NCBI GenBank assembly: GCA_963931655.1
Contig: OZ007036.1
Span: 62,001-126,000, forward strand
Direction of reading: 5' to 3'
DNA: 64,000 bases
DNA from: Butyricicoccus_B sp017886875
Lineage (GTDB): Bacteria; Bacillota; Clostridia; Oscillospirales; Butyricicoccaceae
This document shows, piece by piece, positions 8,978 through 17,245 of the stretch. Within the stretch, counting starts at the first letter, position 1. Every line of letters begins with the position of its first letter. Position numbers and translations under genes: made by a program. The notes beneath the pieces are model-generated. The model was not told the DNA's origin and made no database searches. It saw only the letters and a list, made by a program, of their open reading frames with translations.

Positions 8978-10279
8978 TTGACAAAATATGTCATCAATGG
9001 CGGAAAACGCCTTAACGGAGAAGTGACCATCAGCGGTGCTAAAAATGCAGCAGTTGCTATAGTTCCAGCTGCTTTATTAGTAGATGGTCCATGTAGAATT
9101 GAAAATGTACCTAAAATTATAGATGTAACTTTACAGCTTGAAATACTGCGTGAACTTGGCGTTTCTGTACGACTAGTAAATGCTACAACTGTTGAGCTTT
9201 CAGGCGAATGTAATCAGGATAAAGATAAAATTCCATATGACCTTATGCGTAAGATAAGAGCTTCTTATTATCTTATCGGTGCATTGCTTGGTAAATACCA
9301 TAAAGCAGAGGTTACTATGCCAGGTGGTTGTAACTTTGGTGGAGTTCGTCCGATTGACCAACATATTAAAGGCTTTGAAGCTTTGGGGGCTAAAATATCT
9401 ATACGTGAAGGCGGATATATTCATGCAGAAGCTCCAAATGGATTGAAAGGTGCTCATATTTACTTTGATGTTGTATCTGTTGGTGCAACTATCAATATTA
9501 TGCTTGCTGCTGTGCTTGCAGAGGGTATGACCATTATTGAAAATGCAGCAAAAGAACCTCATATTGTAGACCTTGCTAACTTTTTAAATGCTATGGGTGC
9601 TGATGTTAAAGGTGCTGGCACTGATGTTATTAAAATTCGTGGCGTTAAAAAAATGCATGGCGGAACATATTCTATAATTCCAGACCAAATTGAAGCAGGT
9701 ACATTTATGGCAGCCGTTGCTGCTTGTGGCGGTCAGGCACTTATTAAAAATGTAATTCCAAAACATCTTGAATGTATAACAAATAAACTTACTGAAATGG
9801 GCGTAGAAGTCACTGAATATGATGATGCGGTTTTAGTAACCCGTACAGGTAAGCTGTCTAAAACCAACATTAAGACTATGCCTTATCCGGGATTTCCTAC
9901 AGATATGCAACCTCAGATGACAACCGCTTTGTGTCTTGCAGAGGGCACAAGCATTATAACTGAAGGTGTTTGGGATAATAGATATCGTTACACTGAAGAC
10001 CTTATCAGAATGGGTGCAAATATCCATGTAGAAGGTAAGGTTGCTGTTGTAGAAGGTGTATCTGAGCTGAAAGCGGCTCCAGTTCGTGCTTATGACCTTC
10101 GTGCAGGTGCTGCTATGGTAATTGCAGGCCTTGCCGCAAAGGGCACTACTATGGTCGAACAGGTTACCAATATTGAGCGTGGATATGAAAACCTAGTCGA
10201 AAAGTTTGTTGGCTTGGGTGCTGATATGTATAGGTCTGAAATTCCAGACTCTAGCAGCCCTATGCCAAATGCAAAATAA
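8978..10279 (+). CDS. murA: UDP-N-acetylglucosamine 1-carboxyvinyltransferase (MurA)
   Basis: 433-residue enzyme that transfers enolpyruvate from PEP to UDP-GlcNAc, the first committed step of peptidoglycan synthesis. It begins TKYVINGGKRLNGEV and carries the catalytic Cys in PGGCNFGGVRPID (fosfomycin target) and DLRAGAAMVIAGL near the C-terminus. The start is the TTG at 8978: AAGGAG (8963-8968) lies 9 bases upstream, as the second of two tandem copies of TTAAGGAGAC. An in-frame ATG at 8900 would add 26 residues but is upstream of and through a terminator hairpin. MurA within a wal cluster links wall synthesis to wall-hydrolase control. Confidence 0.95.
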   Translation: MTKYVINGGKRLNGEVTISGAKNAAVAIVPAALLVDGPCRIENVPKIIDVTLQLEILRELGVSVRLVNATTVELSGECNQDKDKIPYDLMRKIRASYYLIGALLGKYHKAEVTMPGGCNFGGVRPIDQHIKGFEALGAKISIREGGYIHAEAPNGLKGAHIYFDVVSVGATINIMLAAVLAEGMTIIENAAKEPHIVDLANFLNAMGADVKGAGTDVIKIRGVKKMHGGTYSIIPDQIEAGTFMAAVAACGGQALIKNVIPKHLECITNKLTEMGVEVTEYDDAVLVTRTGKLSKTNIKTMPYPGFPTDMQPQMTTALCLAEGTSIITEGVWDNRYRYTEDLIRMGANIHVEGKVAVVEGVSELKAAPVRAYDLRAGAAMVIAGLAAKGTTMVEQVTNIERGYENLVEKFVGLGADMYRSEIPDSSSPMPNAK

Positions 10280-10289
10280 AACAACTATT

Positions 10290-10321
10290 GGGGCGGTCAT
10301 TTTATTTTCCGCCCCGATTTT
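10290..10321 (+). terminator. Hairpin after murA
   Basis: Strong stem GGGGCGG/CCGCCCC (10290-10296 with 10309-10315) but only a short T run, so termination may be partial and allow read-through into yycJ. Confidence 0.6.
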
Positions 10322-10345
10322 CATGTGAAAGGGTGCTTTAATCTA

Positions 10346-11164
10346 TTGAATAAGATAGGTTATTTTAGTATTGCAAGCGGTTCTTCTGGTAATTGCGGTG
10401 TGTTTTTTTGCGGTGATACTATAATTTTAATAGATATGGGCGTATCTGTAAGAAAGCTTAATAATGCACTTACTGGTTTGGGGCTTGCTGTTGATATGTT
10501 AGATGCTGTGCTTATAACACATGAGCATTCCGACCATATAAAAGGACTTTCAACATTTGCTAAAAAATATGATATCCCTGTTTTTATGACAGAGGGTACA
10601 GCCAGTGCAGTATTGCAGAAAATACCTCATGCACATAATATTATTCACACTTTTATAGGCTCAGAGAGATTTTTTATTAAATCTGTTGAGGTTAATTCAT
10701 TTTTAACGCCACATGATGCAAATGAAAGTGTTGGTTTTATACTTAAATGTGAAGAAATAACATTCGGTTTTGCAACAGATTTAGGATTTATTCCTTTAAA
10801 TGTAAAAAATATGCTTTGCAAATGTGATTTTGTTGTTATAGAAGCTAATCATGATATTGATATGCTTAGAAATAATACAATGTATCCATATCAGACAAAA
10901 CAACGAATTTTAGGCAATTTGGGGCATTTATCAAACGCTGCTTGTGCTGAATGTGTGGTTGATTTAGTTAAAAATGGGGTTAATACAATAGTTTTATCTC
11001 ATTTAAGCGAGAAAAACAACAGTCCAGTAAAAGCATTAAGATATATAAATCAAATGCTTTTTATAGCTGGACTTACATGTGAATTGTTTGTTGCACCTGT
11101 AAATGAAATGGAAAAACCTATATTCTGTGAAATGGAAGTGGACAAGTGCTTAGCATTAGGTTGA
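10346..11164 (+). CDS. yycJ: YycJ/WalJ-type metallo-beta-lactamase fold hydrolase
   Basis: 272-residue MBL-fold protein, homologous to YycJ of the Bacillus wal operon, for which 5'-to-3' exonuclease activity has been described. The metal motif THEHSDHIKGL (HxHxDH) is clear and further ligand candidates lie in LTPHD and LSHLSEKN. I choose TTG 10346 with AAAGGG 12 bases upstream; GTG 10325 is in frame but has no ribosome binding site and sits in the terminator tail. The gene overlaps rlmH by 19 bases. Confidence 0.85.
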   Translation: MNKIGYFSIASGSSGNCGVFFCGDTIILIDMGVSVRKLNNALTGLGLAVDMLDAVLITHEHSDHIKGLSTFAKKYDIPVFMTEGTASAVLQKIPHAHNIIHTFIGSERFFIKSVEVNSFLTPHDANESVGFILKCEEITFGFATDLGFIPLNVKNMLCKCDFVVIEANHDIDMLRNNTMYPYQTKQRILGNLGHLSNAACAECVVDLVKNGVNTIVLSHLSEKNNSPVKALRYINQMLFIAGLTCELFVAPVNEMEKPIFCEMEVDKCLALG

Positions 11165-11628
11165 TTTGTGTGGGTAAACTTGGTGAAAAGTTTTGGAAAG
11201 AAGCAGTTAAGGAGTATGAAAAACGCCTTGCAGGTTATTGTAAACTTGAAATACTTGAACTTCCAGAACAGCGTTTACCAGATAAACCATCAGATGGTCA
11301 AATAACATCTGCACTGCAAAAAGAAGCCGAGCTTATTCGCTCAAAAATACCTCAAGGTGCAGCTGTTATAGCTATGTGTATAGAAGGAAAGACTATGTCA
11401 AGTGAAGCTTTAGCAGATAAAATATCTGAGTTTACTTTAAATGGTATTAGTCGTTTGGTTATATTGATAGGTGGTTCTTGTGGCATGGACGAACAGCTTA
11501 AAAAGCAAGCTAATTTAAGATTATCTATGTCACCAATGACATTTCCACATCACTTAGCTAGAGTTATGGTGCTTGAACAGGTTTACAGGGCACTTAATAT
11601 TGCGGCTGGTGGTAAATATCATAAATAA
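11146..11628 (+). CDS. rlmH: 23S rRNA pseudouridine-1915 N3-methyltransferase (RlmH)
   Basis: 160-residue SPOUT-fold methyltransferase that modifies pseudouridine 1915 in helix 69 of 23S rRNA. Typical N-terminus (IRLICVGKLGEKFW) and C-terminal knot with PHHLARVMVLEQVYRA and the terminal KYHK. It starts at a GTG inside the end of yycJ. rlmH (formerly yydA) also closes the wal cluster in Bacilli, so its presence here is conserved synteny. Confidence 0.95.
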   Translation: MLSIRLICVGKLGEKFWKEAVKEYEKRLAGYCKLEILELPEQRLPDKPSDGQITSALQKEAELIRSKIPQGAAVIAMCIEGKTMSSEALADKISEFTLNGISRLVILIGGSCGMDEQLKKQANLRLSMSPMTFPHHLARVMVLEQVYRALNIAAGGKYHK

Positions 11629-11662
11629 AAAAGTCCTCTGGATAAAACCAGTGGACTTTTTC
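11628..11662 (+). terminator. Terminator after rlmH
   Basis: Stem AAAGTCCtCTGG with CCAGtGGACTTT (11630-11641 with 11648-11659) followed by T run. It lies between rlmH and the convergent nitroreductase gene. Confidence 0.85.
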
Positions 11663-11683
11663 TACGAAAGTGAAAATGTTAAA

Positions 11684-12220
11684 TTAACGATAGGTGAGAA
11701 GTGTATTAACATCTTTTCTCTTTGGTGCAGGAACATCGCTTTGTGCTGGATAACCAATGGCAATAAGTGACATAAGCTCTTGGTCTTCTGGAATTTCAAG
11801 ATATTTTTCAAGCTCTTTGCGGTCAAAAATACCTAAAATAACCGAACCTACACCAAATTCATGAGCCGCTAAACAAAAAGTTTGAGCTGCAATACCACAG
11901 TCATAATATTGCCAACCTTCATTTCTATCAGTTGAATATGAACCATCACGTTCAAAACCGCTTCTGTTTTTAATAAAGGTTTGTGCAATAAGTGTTTTAC
12001 AATTAGCTATAATTTTACCGTTAAATGGTGCGTAAACTTCGCTAATCTTGTTTAGCATTTCTGGATTTTCAATCGCAATATAACGAGAAATCTGTGTATT
12101 TTTCCATGATGGTGCATATGCAGAAAGAGCGATTATTTTTTCTAAGGTTTCATGTGATACAGCTTCATCAGTGAATTTTCTAATGCTTCTACGAGTTAAA
12201 ATACAATTTTGTAATTCCAT
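11684..12220 (-). CDS. Nitroreductase family FMN oxidoreductase
   Basis: 178-residue nitroreductase-fold protein. The N-terminal LTRRSIRKFTDE is the usual FMN phosphate-binding start and the C-terminal LMSLIAIGYP precedes the characteristic PxxK-rich tail. Expected to be a dimeric NAD(P)H-dependent flavoprotein acting on nitro compounds, quinones or similar substrates; the physiological substrate is not predictable. It stands alone, divergent from nrdD, with a consensus sigma-A promoter at 12272-12300. Confidence 0.85.
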   Translation of the reverse strand: MELQNCILTRRSIRKFTDEAVSHETLEKIIALSAYAPSWKNTQISRYIAIENPEMLNKISEVYAPFNGKIIANCKTLIAQTFIKNRSGFERDGSYSTDRNEGWQYYDCGIAAQTFCLAAHEFGVGSVILGIFDRKELEKYLEIPEDQELMSLIAIGYPAQSDVPAPKRKDVNTLLTYR

Positions 12221-12271
12221 AAATAACCTCCATACAAAGATAAAAAATGTATATTAATTGTAATATTTTCT

Positions 12272-12300
12272 ATTATAAATTCACTTTTTGTCAATGTCAA
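12272..12300 (-). promoter_or_regulatory. Consensus sigma-A promoter of the nitroreductase gene
   Basis: On the minus strand TTGACA (12300-12295), 17-bp spacer, TATAAT (12277-12272): a perfect match to both hexamers. Confidence 0.85.
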
Positions 12301-12356
12301 TTAACAGGCTATAAAACAGTACTAATTTAAAAGCTTTAATTTGTGGATAATTGCAA

Positions 12357-12408
12357 ATGACATACAAGATATAGGGTGATATAATGGAACAGCTACAATA
12401 TTTATGAT
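12357..12408 (+). promoter_or_regulatory. nrdD promoter with two NrdR-type boxes
   Basis: Promoter ATGACA (12357-12362), 17-bp spacer, extended -10 TGA-TATAAT (12380-12385). A 16-bp NrdR-like box (12362-12377, core CAAGATATAG) fills the spacer and a weaker one (12393-12408, core CAATATTTA) covers the expected transcription start. Their starts are 31 bp apart, the three-helical-turn spacing known for tandem NrdR boxes. NrdR represses nrd genes when bound to ATP/dATP. Confidence 0.65.
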
Positions 12409-12427
12409 GAAAGGGCGTTTTAGATAG

Positions 12428-14548
12428 ATGGTGTATGTTGTAAAAAAAGACCATACAAAAGAGGAATTTAATGTTAATAAAGTGATTGCAGCAGTTAATA
12501 AATCTGCAAATCGTGTGTTGTATGAATTTACAAAAGAGGAAACAAACAGCATTTGTAAATATGTTGAAGATTATGTAAACCAAATGAATACATCAGAAAT
12601 TCAAATCGGTCAAATGCATAATATGGTAGAAGCAGCTCTTGAGCGTGTTCGTCCAGAAGTTGCAAAAAGCTATCGTGATTACCGAAATTATAAGCAAGAC
12701 TTTGTAGGAATGCTTGATAGCGTTTATAAAAAAAGTCAGTCTATTATGTATATAGGTGATAAAGAAAACTCTAACACTGACTCAGCGTTAGTTTCTACAA
12801 AGCGTAGTTTGATTTTTAATCAGCTAAATAAAGAGCTTTATCAAAAATTCTTTATGACCACAGAAGAATTGCAGGCTTGTCGTGATGGCTATATCTATGT
12901 ACATGATATGTCTGCAAGACGTGATACTATGAACTGTTGTCTGTTTGACGTTGAAAATGTGCTTAAAGGCGGCTTTGAAATGGGCAATTTATGGTATAAT
13001 GAGCCTAAAACACTTGATGTTGCATTTGATGTTATAGGGGATATAGTGCTTTCTGCTGCAAGTCAACAATATGGCGGTTTTACTGTTCCAAGTGTTGATT
13101 TGCTTTTAGAGCCTTACGCTGAGAAAACATATAAAATGTTAACAGAAAAATACACTCGTATGGGATTAGATGCTGAAACAGTGGAAAAAGAAGCTGAGGC
13201 TGATGTGCTTAATGATTTTAAGCAAGGTTTCCAAGGTTGGGAATATAAATTTAACACTGTTGCATCAAGTCGTGGCGATTATCCATTTATCACTATGACA
13301 ATGGGCACTGGTACAAGTAGATTTGCTAAAATGGCATCTATTACAATGCTTGATGTTAGACGTCGTGGACAAGGTAAAAAAGGTCAAAAGAAGCCTGTTT
13401 TATTCCCTAAAATTGTATTTTTATATGATGAAAATTTACATGGCAAGGGTAAAGAACTTGAAGATGTTTTTGAAGCTGGTATTTTATGCTCATCAAGAGC
13501 TATGTATCCGGACTGGCTTTCACTCACTGGTGAGGGTTATGTACCATCAATGTATAAAAAATATGGTAAAATTATTAGCCCTATGGGTTGTCGTGCATTT
13601 CTATCACCTTGGTATGAGCGTGGCGGAATGAAACCAGCAGATGAGAATGACAAGCCTGTTTTTGTAGGAAGATGGAATATTGGTGCGGTTTCTCTGCATT
13701 TACCTATGATTTTAGCTAAATCAAGACAGGAAAACCTTGATTTTTATAAAGTTTTAGATTATTATTTAGAGCTTATCCGCAAATTACACATACGCACATA
13801 TGCATATTTGGGCGAAATGAGAGCGTCTACTAATCCACTGGCTTACTGTGAAGGCGGTTTTTATGGCGGTCATCTTGGAATAAATGATAAAATTAAGCCA
13901 ATTATGAAAACTGCTACTGCATCTTTTGGCATTACTGCATTAAATGAGTTGCAAATGCTTTATAATGGAAAAAGTTTAGTTGAAGATGGTGAATTTGCTA
14001 AAGAAGTGCTTGAATATATAAATGAAAAAGTTAACCAGTTTAAAGAGGAAGATGGTTATTTGTATGCTATCTATGGCACACCAGCAGAAAGCCTTTGCGG
14101 TTTACAGGTTCACCAGTTTAGAGCTAAATATGGTATAATTGAAGGTGTATCTGATAGAGAATATGTTTCAAATAGTTTCCATTGTCATGTGTCAGAGGAT
14201 ATTACACCTATTGAAAAACAAAATCTTGAGCACCGTTACTGGAATTTATGTAACGGTGGCAAGATACAATATGTAAAATATCCAATAGATTATAATTTAG
14301 AGGCAATTCGCACAATGGTTCGACGTGCTATGAAAATGGGATTTTATGAAGGCGTTAATCTATCACTCGCTTATTGTAATGATTGTGGACATGAAGAACT
14401 ATCTATGGATACATGCCCAAAATGCGGAAGTCGAAACCTTACAAAAATCGAACGTATGAACGGTTATTTATCCTATTCTCGTGTTAAGGGAGATACACGT
14501 TTAAACGAAGCAAAAATGGCAGAAATTGCAGAAAGAAAGAGTATGTAA
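12428..14548 (+). CDS. nrdD: Anaerobic (class III) ribonucleoside-triphosphate reductase
   Basis: 706-residue glycyl-radical enzyme reducing NTPs to dNTPs without oxygen. An ATP-cone allosteric domain occupies about residues 3-92; the C-terminal zinc site has C650, C653, C663 and C666; the glycyl radical is G679 in RMNGYLSY. Length and C-terminus fit the family. The ATG start has an AAAGGG site about 12 bases upstream, with a GTG at the next codon as alternative. The stop is followed immediately by the ATG of nrdG, its activase. Regulation by NrdR is suggested by the boxes in its promoter. Confidence 0.96.
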   Translation: MVYVVKKDHTKEEFNVNKVIAAVNKSANRVLYEFTKEETNSICKYVEDYVNQMNTSEIQIGQMHNMVEAALERVRPEVAKSYRDYRNYKQDFVGMLDSVYKKSQSIMYIGDKENSNTDSALVSTKRSLIFNQLNKELYQKFFMTTEELQACRDGYIYVHDMSARRDTMNCCLFDVENVLKGGFEMGNLWYNEPKTLDVAFDVIGDIVLSAASQQYGGFTVPSVDLLLEPYAEKTYKMLTEKYTRMGLDAETVEKEAEADVLNDFKQGFQGWEYKFNTVASSRGDYPFITMTMGTGTSRFAKMASITMLDVRRRGQGKKGQKKPVLFPKIVFLYDENLHGKGKELEDVFEAGILCSSRAMYPDWLSLTGEGYVPSMYKKYGKIISPMGCRAFLSPWYERGGMKPADENDKPVFVGRWNIGAVSLHLPMILAKSRQENLDFYKVLDYYLELIRKLHIRTYAYLGEMRASTNPLAYCEGGFYGGHLGINDKIKPIMKTATASFGITALNELQMLYNGKSLVEDGEFAKEVLEYINEKVNQFKEEDGYLYAIYGTPAESLCGLQVHQFRAKYGIIEGVSDREYVSNSFHCHVSEDITPIEKQNLEHRYWNLCNGGKIQYVKYPIDYNLEAIRTMVRRAMKMGFYEGVNLSLAYCNDCGHEELSMDTCPKCGSRNLTKIERMNGYLSYSRVKGDTRLNEAKMAEIAERKSM

Positions 14549-15052
14549 ATGCGTTATCATAATATTACAAAAGATGATATGTTAAATGGTGAGGGCATAA
14601 GAGTTGTTCTGTGGGTTGCAGGTTGTGAACACGCTTGTGAAGGTTGTCACAATCCTATAACATGGGACGAGCATGGGGGATTGGAGTTCGATGAGGCTGC
14701 AAAACAAGAAATTTTTGACGAATTAGAACATGATTATGTTTCTGGCATAACATTATCTGGTGGAGACCCTTTATTTATGTCAAACCGTGAAGGGATAACC
14801 CAGCTTTGCACAGAAATTCGTGATAAGTTTCCAACAAAAACAATATGGCTATATACAGGTTATCGCTTTGAAGAAATAAGAAATTTACCAGTTATAAAGT
14901 TAGTTGATGTTGTTGTAGATGGCAGATTTATCAATGCTTTAAAAGATGCAAAGCTCCCTTGGAGGGGTAGCGAAAATCAAAGAGTCATAGACGTGCCGAA
15001 AACATTTGAACTGAAACAAATTGTGCTTTTATCTGAGCCTGAATATAATTAA
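14549..15052 (+). CDS. nrdG: Anaerobic ribonucleotide reductase activating protein
   Basis: 167-residue radical-SAM activase that forms the glycyl radical on NrdD. The iron-sulfur motif is CEHACEGC (C-x3-C-x2-C), followed by TLSGGDPLF, the SAM-binding GGDP-type motif. It begins directly at the nrdD stop codon with no gap, so expression is translationally coupled to its partner. The C-terminus (QRVIDVPKT) is typical of NrdG. Confidence 0.95.
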   Translation: MRYHNITKDDMLNGEGIRVVLWVAGCEHACEGCHNPITWDEHGGLEFDEAAKQEIFDELEHDYVSGITLSGGDPLFMSNREGITQLCTEIRDKFPTKTIWLYTGYRFEEIRNLPVIKLVDVVVDGRFINALKDAKLPWRGSENQRVIDVPKTFELKQIVLLSEPEYN

Positions 15053-15065
15053 TTGAGGATTAAAA

Positions 15066-15497
15066 ATGGAAATAAAAATAAAGTATTTTACTGATAAAAT
15101 TGAAAAACTATGTTATATAGATGGTAAATCAGATTGGATTGATTTAAGAGCTGCTGAAGATATAGAGTTAAAAGCAGGTGAATTTAAACTTATTCCTCTA
15201 GGAATTGCAATGCAACTTCCTAAGGGGTATGAAGCTCATATTGTGCCAAGAAGCTCAACTTTTAAGAACTTTGGTATAATACAGACTAATTCAATGGGCG
15301 TTGTTGATGAAACTTACTGTGGAGATAATGACCAGTGGTTCATGCCTGCATATGCACTAAGAGATACTAAAATTTCGGTAAATGATAGAATATGTCAGTT
15401 TAGAATTATGGAGCATCAGCCAGCTATTTCATTTATAGAGCAAGATATTTTAGGTAATAAAGACCGTGGCGGTCATGGTAGTACAGGCACAAAATAA
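15066..15497 (+). CDS. dut: dUTP diphosphatase (dUTPase)
   Basis: 143-residue trimeric-type dUTPase converting dUTP to dUMP and pyrophosphate, which keeps uracil out of DNA and supplies dUMP for thymidylate. Motifs: DLRAAED (I), PRSSTFKNFG (II), GVVDETYCGD (III), DRICQFRI (IV) and the C-terminal flexible DRGGHGSTG (V). It follows nrdG by 13 bases with a TTGAGGAT ribosome binding region, so it is in the nrd operon: ribonucleotide reduction and dNTP clean-up are transcribed together. Confidence 0.93.
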   Translation: MEIKIKYFTDKIEKLCYIDGKSDWIDLRAAEDIELKAGEFKLIPLGIAMQLPKGYEAHIVPRSSTFKNFGIIQTNSMGVVDETYCGDNDQWFMPAYALRDTKISVNDRICQFRIMEHQPAISFIEQDILGNKDRGGHGSTGTK

Positions 15498-15502
15498 AAC
15501 AA

Positions 15503-15530
15503 AAAACCTCCGTTAATAAACGGAGGTTTT
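15503..15530. terminator. Bidirectional terminator between dut and folD
   Basis: AAAACCTCCGTT pairs with AACGGAGGTTTT around a 4-base loop; T runs in both orientations serve the convergent nrd and folD transcripts. Confidence 0.88.
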
Positions 15531-15541
15531 AATTTTTGTTA

Positions 15542-16396
15542 TTATTTAATATTATTTTGTAGCTTTGCAGCTTTAATAGTGTTTTTCATAAGCATTGTGA
15601 TTGTCATTGGACCAACTCCACCCGGAACAGGTGTCATATAAGATGCTTTTTCCATAACATCACTTGATACATCACCGCAAACCTTGCCTTCTTCATTTCG
15701 GTTCATACCAACATCAATTACAACTGCACCTTCCTTGACCATATCAGCAGTTATAAAATTAGCTTTACCTACAGCGGCAACTAAAATATCAGCACTTTTG
15801 CAAATTTCAGTCAAATTGTTAGTTTTGCTATGACATATTGTAACTGTACCATTTTTATGAAGAAGTAACATAGACATCGGTTTACCTACAATATTAGAGC
15901 GACCAACAACAACACATTGTTTACCTTCAACGTTTATGTTATATTCTTCTAGCAACTCCATAACACCAGCAGGGGTACAAGGTAGGAAATCATAATCACC
16001 AGTCATAATTTTACCTACATTAGATGTGTTAAAAGCGTCTACATCTTTCTTAGGGTCAATAGCTGCAATTACAGCATCTTCACTGATTTGTTTTGGAAGT
16101 GGTAACTGACAAAGGATACCGCTAATCTTAGGGTTTTTGTTTAGTGTGTCGATAAGCTCAAGCAGTTCATCTTGTGTAGCGGTAGCAGGTAAAATGTGTT
16201 TTTCGCTGTAAAAACCACATTCAGTACAAGCCTTTTCCTTATTTCTAACATAAATCTGGCTTGCTTGGTCATCGCCTACAAGTATTACTGCAAGCCCAGG
16301 GACAACACCATCTGCCTTTAATTCTTCGGTTTCGGCTAGAATTTGACCTCTTATTTTAGCCGATAACGCTTTACCGTCCATTTTTATTGCACTCAT
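15542..16396 (-). CDS. folD: Bifunctional methylenetetrahydrofolate dehydrogenase/cyclohydrolase
   Basis: 284-residue enzyme interconverting 5,10-methylene-THF and 10-formyl-THF. Catalytic Tyr/Lys region is IYVRNKEKAC; the NADP site is VVGRSNIVGKPMSMLL and the signature PGGVGPMTITMLM is near the C-terminus. Length is normal. It lies 13 bases downstream of lgt in a minus-strand group with lgt and two M16 proteins. It supplies one-carbon units that the MetF fusion and MetH at 57704-61832 consume. Confidence 0.96.
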   Translation of the reverse strand: MSAIKMDGKALSAKIRGQILAETEELKADGVVPGLAVILVGDDQASQIYVRNKEKACTECGFYSEKHILPATATQDELLELIDTLNKNPKISGILCQLPLPKQISEDAVIAAIDPKKDVDAFNTSNVGKIMTGDYDFLPCTPAGVMELLEEYNINVEGKQCVVVGRSNIVGKPMSMLLLHKNGTVTICHSKTNNLTEICKSADILVAAVGKANFITADMVKEGAVVIDVGMNRNEEGKVCGDVSSDVMEKASYMTPVPGGVGPMTITMLMKNTIKAAKLQNNIK

Positions 16397-16409
16397 TTTA
16401 TATACTCCT

Positions 16410-17243
16410 TTACTTTTTATATTCTATTTGAGCAGTCGGGTTCCAAATTTGACTGAGTGTTTGTATCTTTTTTTTCTTTGCGATAACTAACAAAACACAT
16501 GCTGTAATCCAACTTATACATGCTAAAAGTTGTGAAACTCTTATTGGTGTGCTAGGTATATATAAGCTATCTGTTCTAAGTCCTTCAATAAGTGAACGAC
16601 CAAAGCCATACCAAGCAACATAAATTAAAAATATTTGACCTTTGAATTTTCTATGTTTACAGCAAAAATGTAATATAATAAATCCTATTAAATTCCATAA
16701 TGACTCATAGAAAAATGTTGGGTGAACAGGTGCAGCACCATCTATAGACATACCCCAAGGAAGTGATGTTTCACTTCCAAAAGCTTCTGCATTGACAAAG
16801 TTGCCCCATCTGCCAAAAATTTGACCGATTATTATTCCGCATGAAGCAATGTCTAGCAGTTCAGCTATATTTAGTTTTTTCTTTTTACCATATAGATATA
16901 TTGTTATAAATGAACCTATTATACCGCCATAAATTGCAAGTCCACCATTCCAAATGTATAACATTGATATTGGATTATCTTTGTATTGTTCCCATTCAAA
17001 AATAACATAATATAATCTTGCACATATAATTGCTATTGGTAAACATAATAACAATAAATCATATAATGTATCTTGTTCATAGCCAAATTGTGCAGTTTTC
17101 TTTGAAAGATAGAAAGACGCAACAATAAAACCTATTGCTATAATTATGCCATACCAATAGATGTCTTTGCCAAAAAGATTAAATGCAACTCTATTAAGTG
17201 TAAAACTTAAACCAAGGTGAGGAAATTCTATTAAATGTTGCAT
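16410..17243 (-). CDS. lgt: Prolipoprotein diacylglyceryl transferase
   Basis: 277-residue polytopic membrane enzyme that transfers diacylglycerol from phosphatidylglycerol to the lipobox Cys of prolipoproteins. About seven membrane helices are visible, together with the Lgt signature GRWGNFVNAEAFG (here NAE rather than the more common NGE). A substrate with a good lipobox is encoded at 54602. It starts two bases after the upstream M16 gene and has an AGGAGG site, so it belongs to that operon. Confidence 0.95.
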   Translation of the reverse strand: MQHLIEFPHLGLSFTLNRVAFNLFGKDIYWYGIIIAIGFIVASFYLSKKTAQFGYEQDTLYDLLLLCLPIAIICARLYYVIFEWEQYKDNPISMLYIWNGGLAIYGGIIGSFITIYLYGKKKKLNIAELLDIASCGIIIGQIFGRWGNFVNAEAFGSETSLPWGMSIDGAAPVHPTFFYESLWNLIGFIILHFCCKHRKFKGQIFLIYVAWYGFGRSLIEGLRTDSLYIPSTPIRVSQLLACISWITACVLLVIAKKKKIQTLSQIWNPTAQIEYKK

Positions 17244-17245
17244 GT

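Noticed and set aside
9200..10284. Open frames of 60-120 codons antisense to murA
   Set aside because: They are low-complexity (Cys/His/Asn-rich) shadows of the murA reading frame with no ribosome binding sites.
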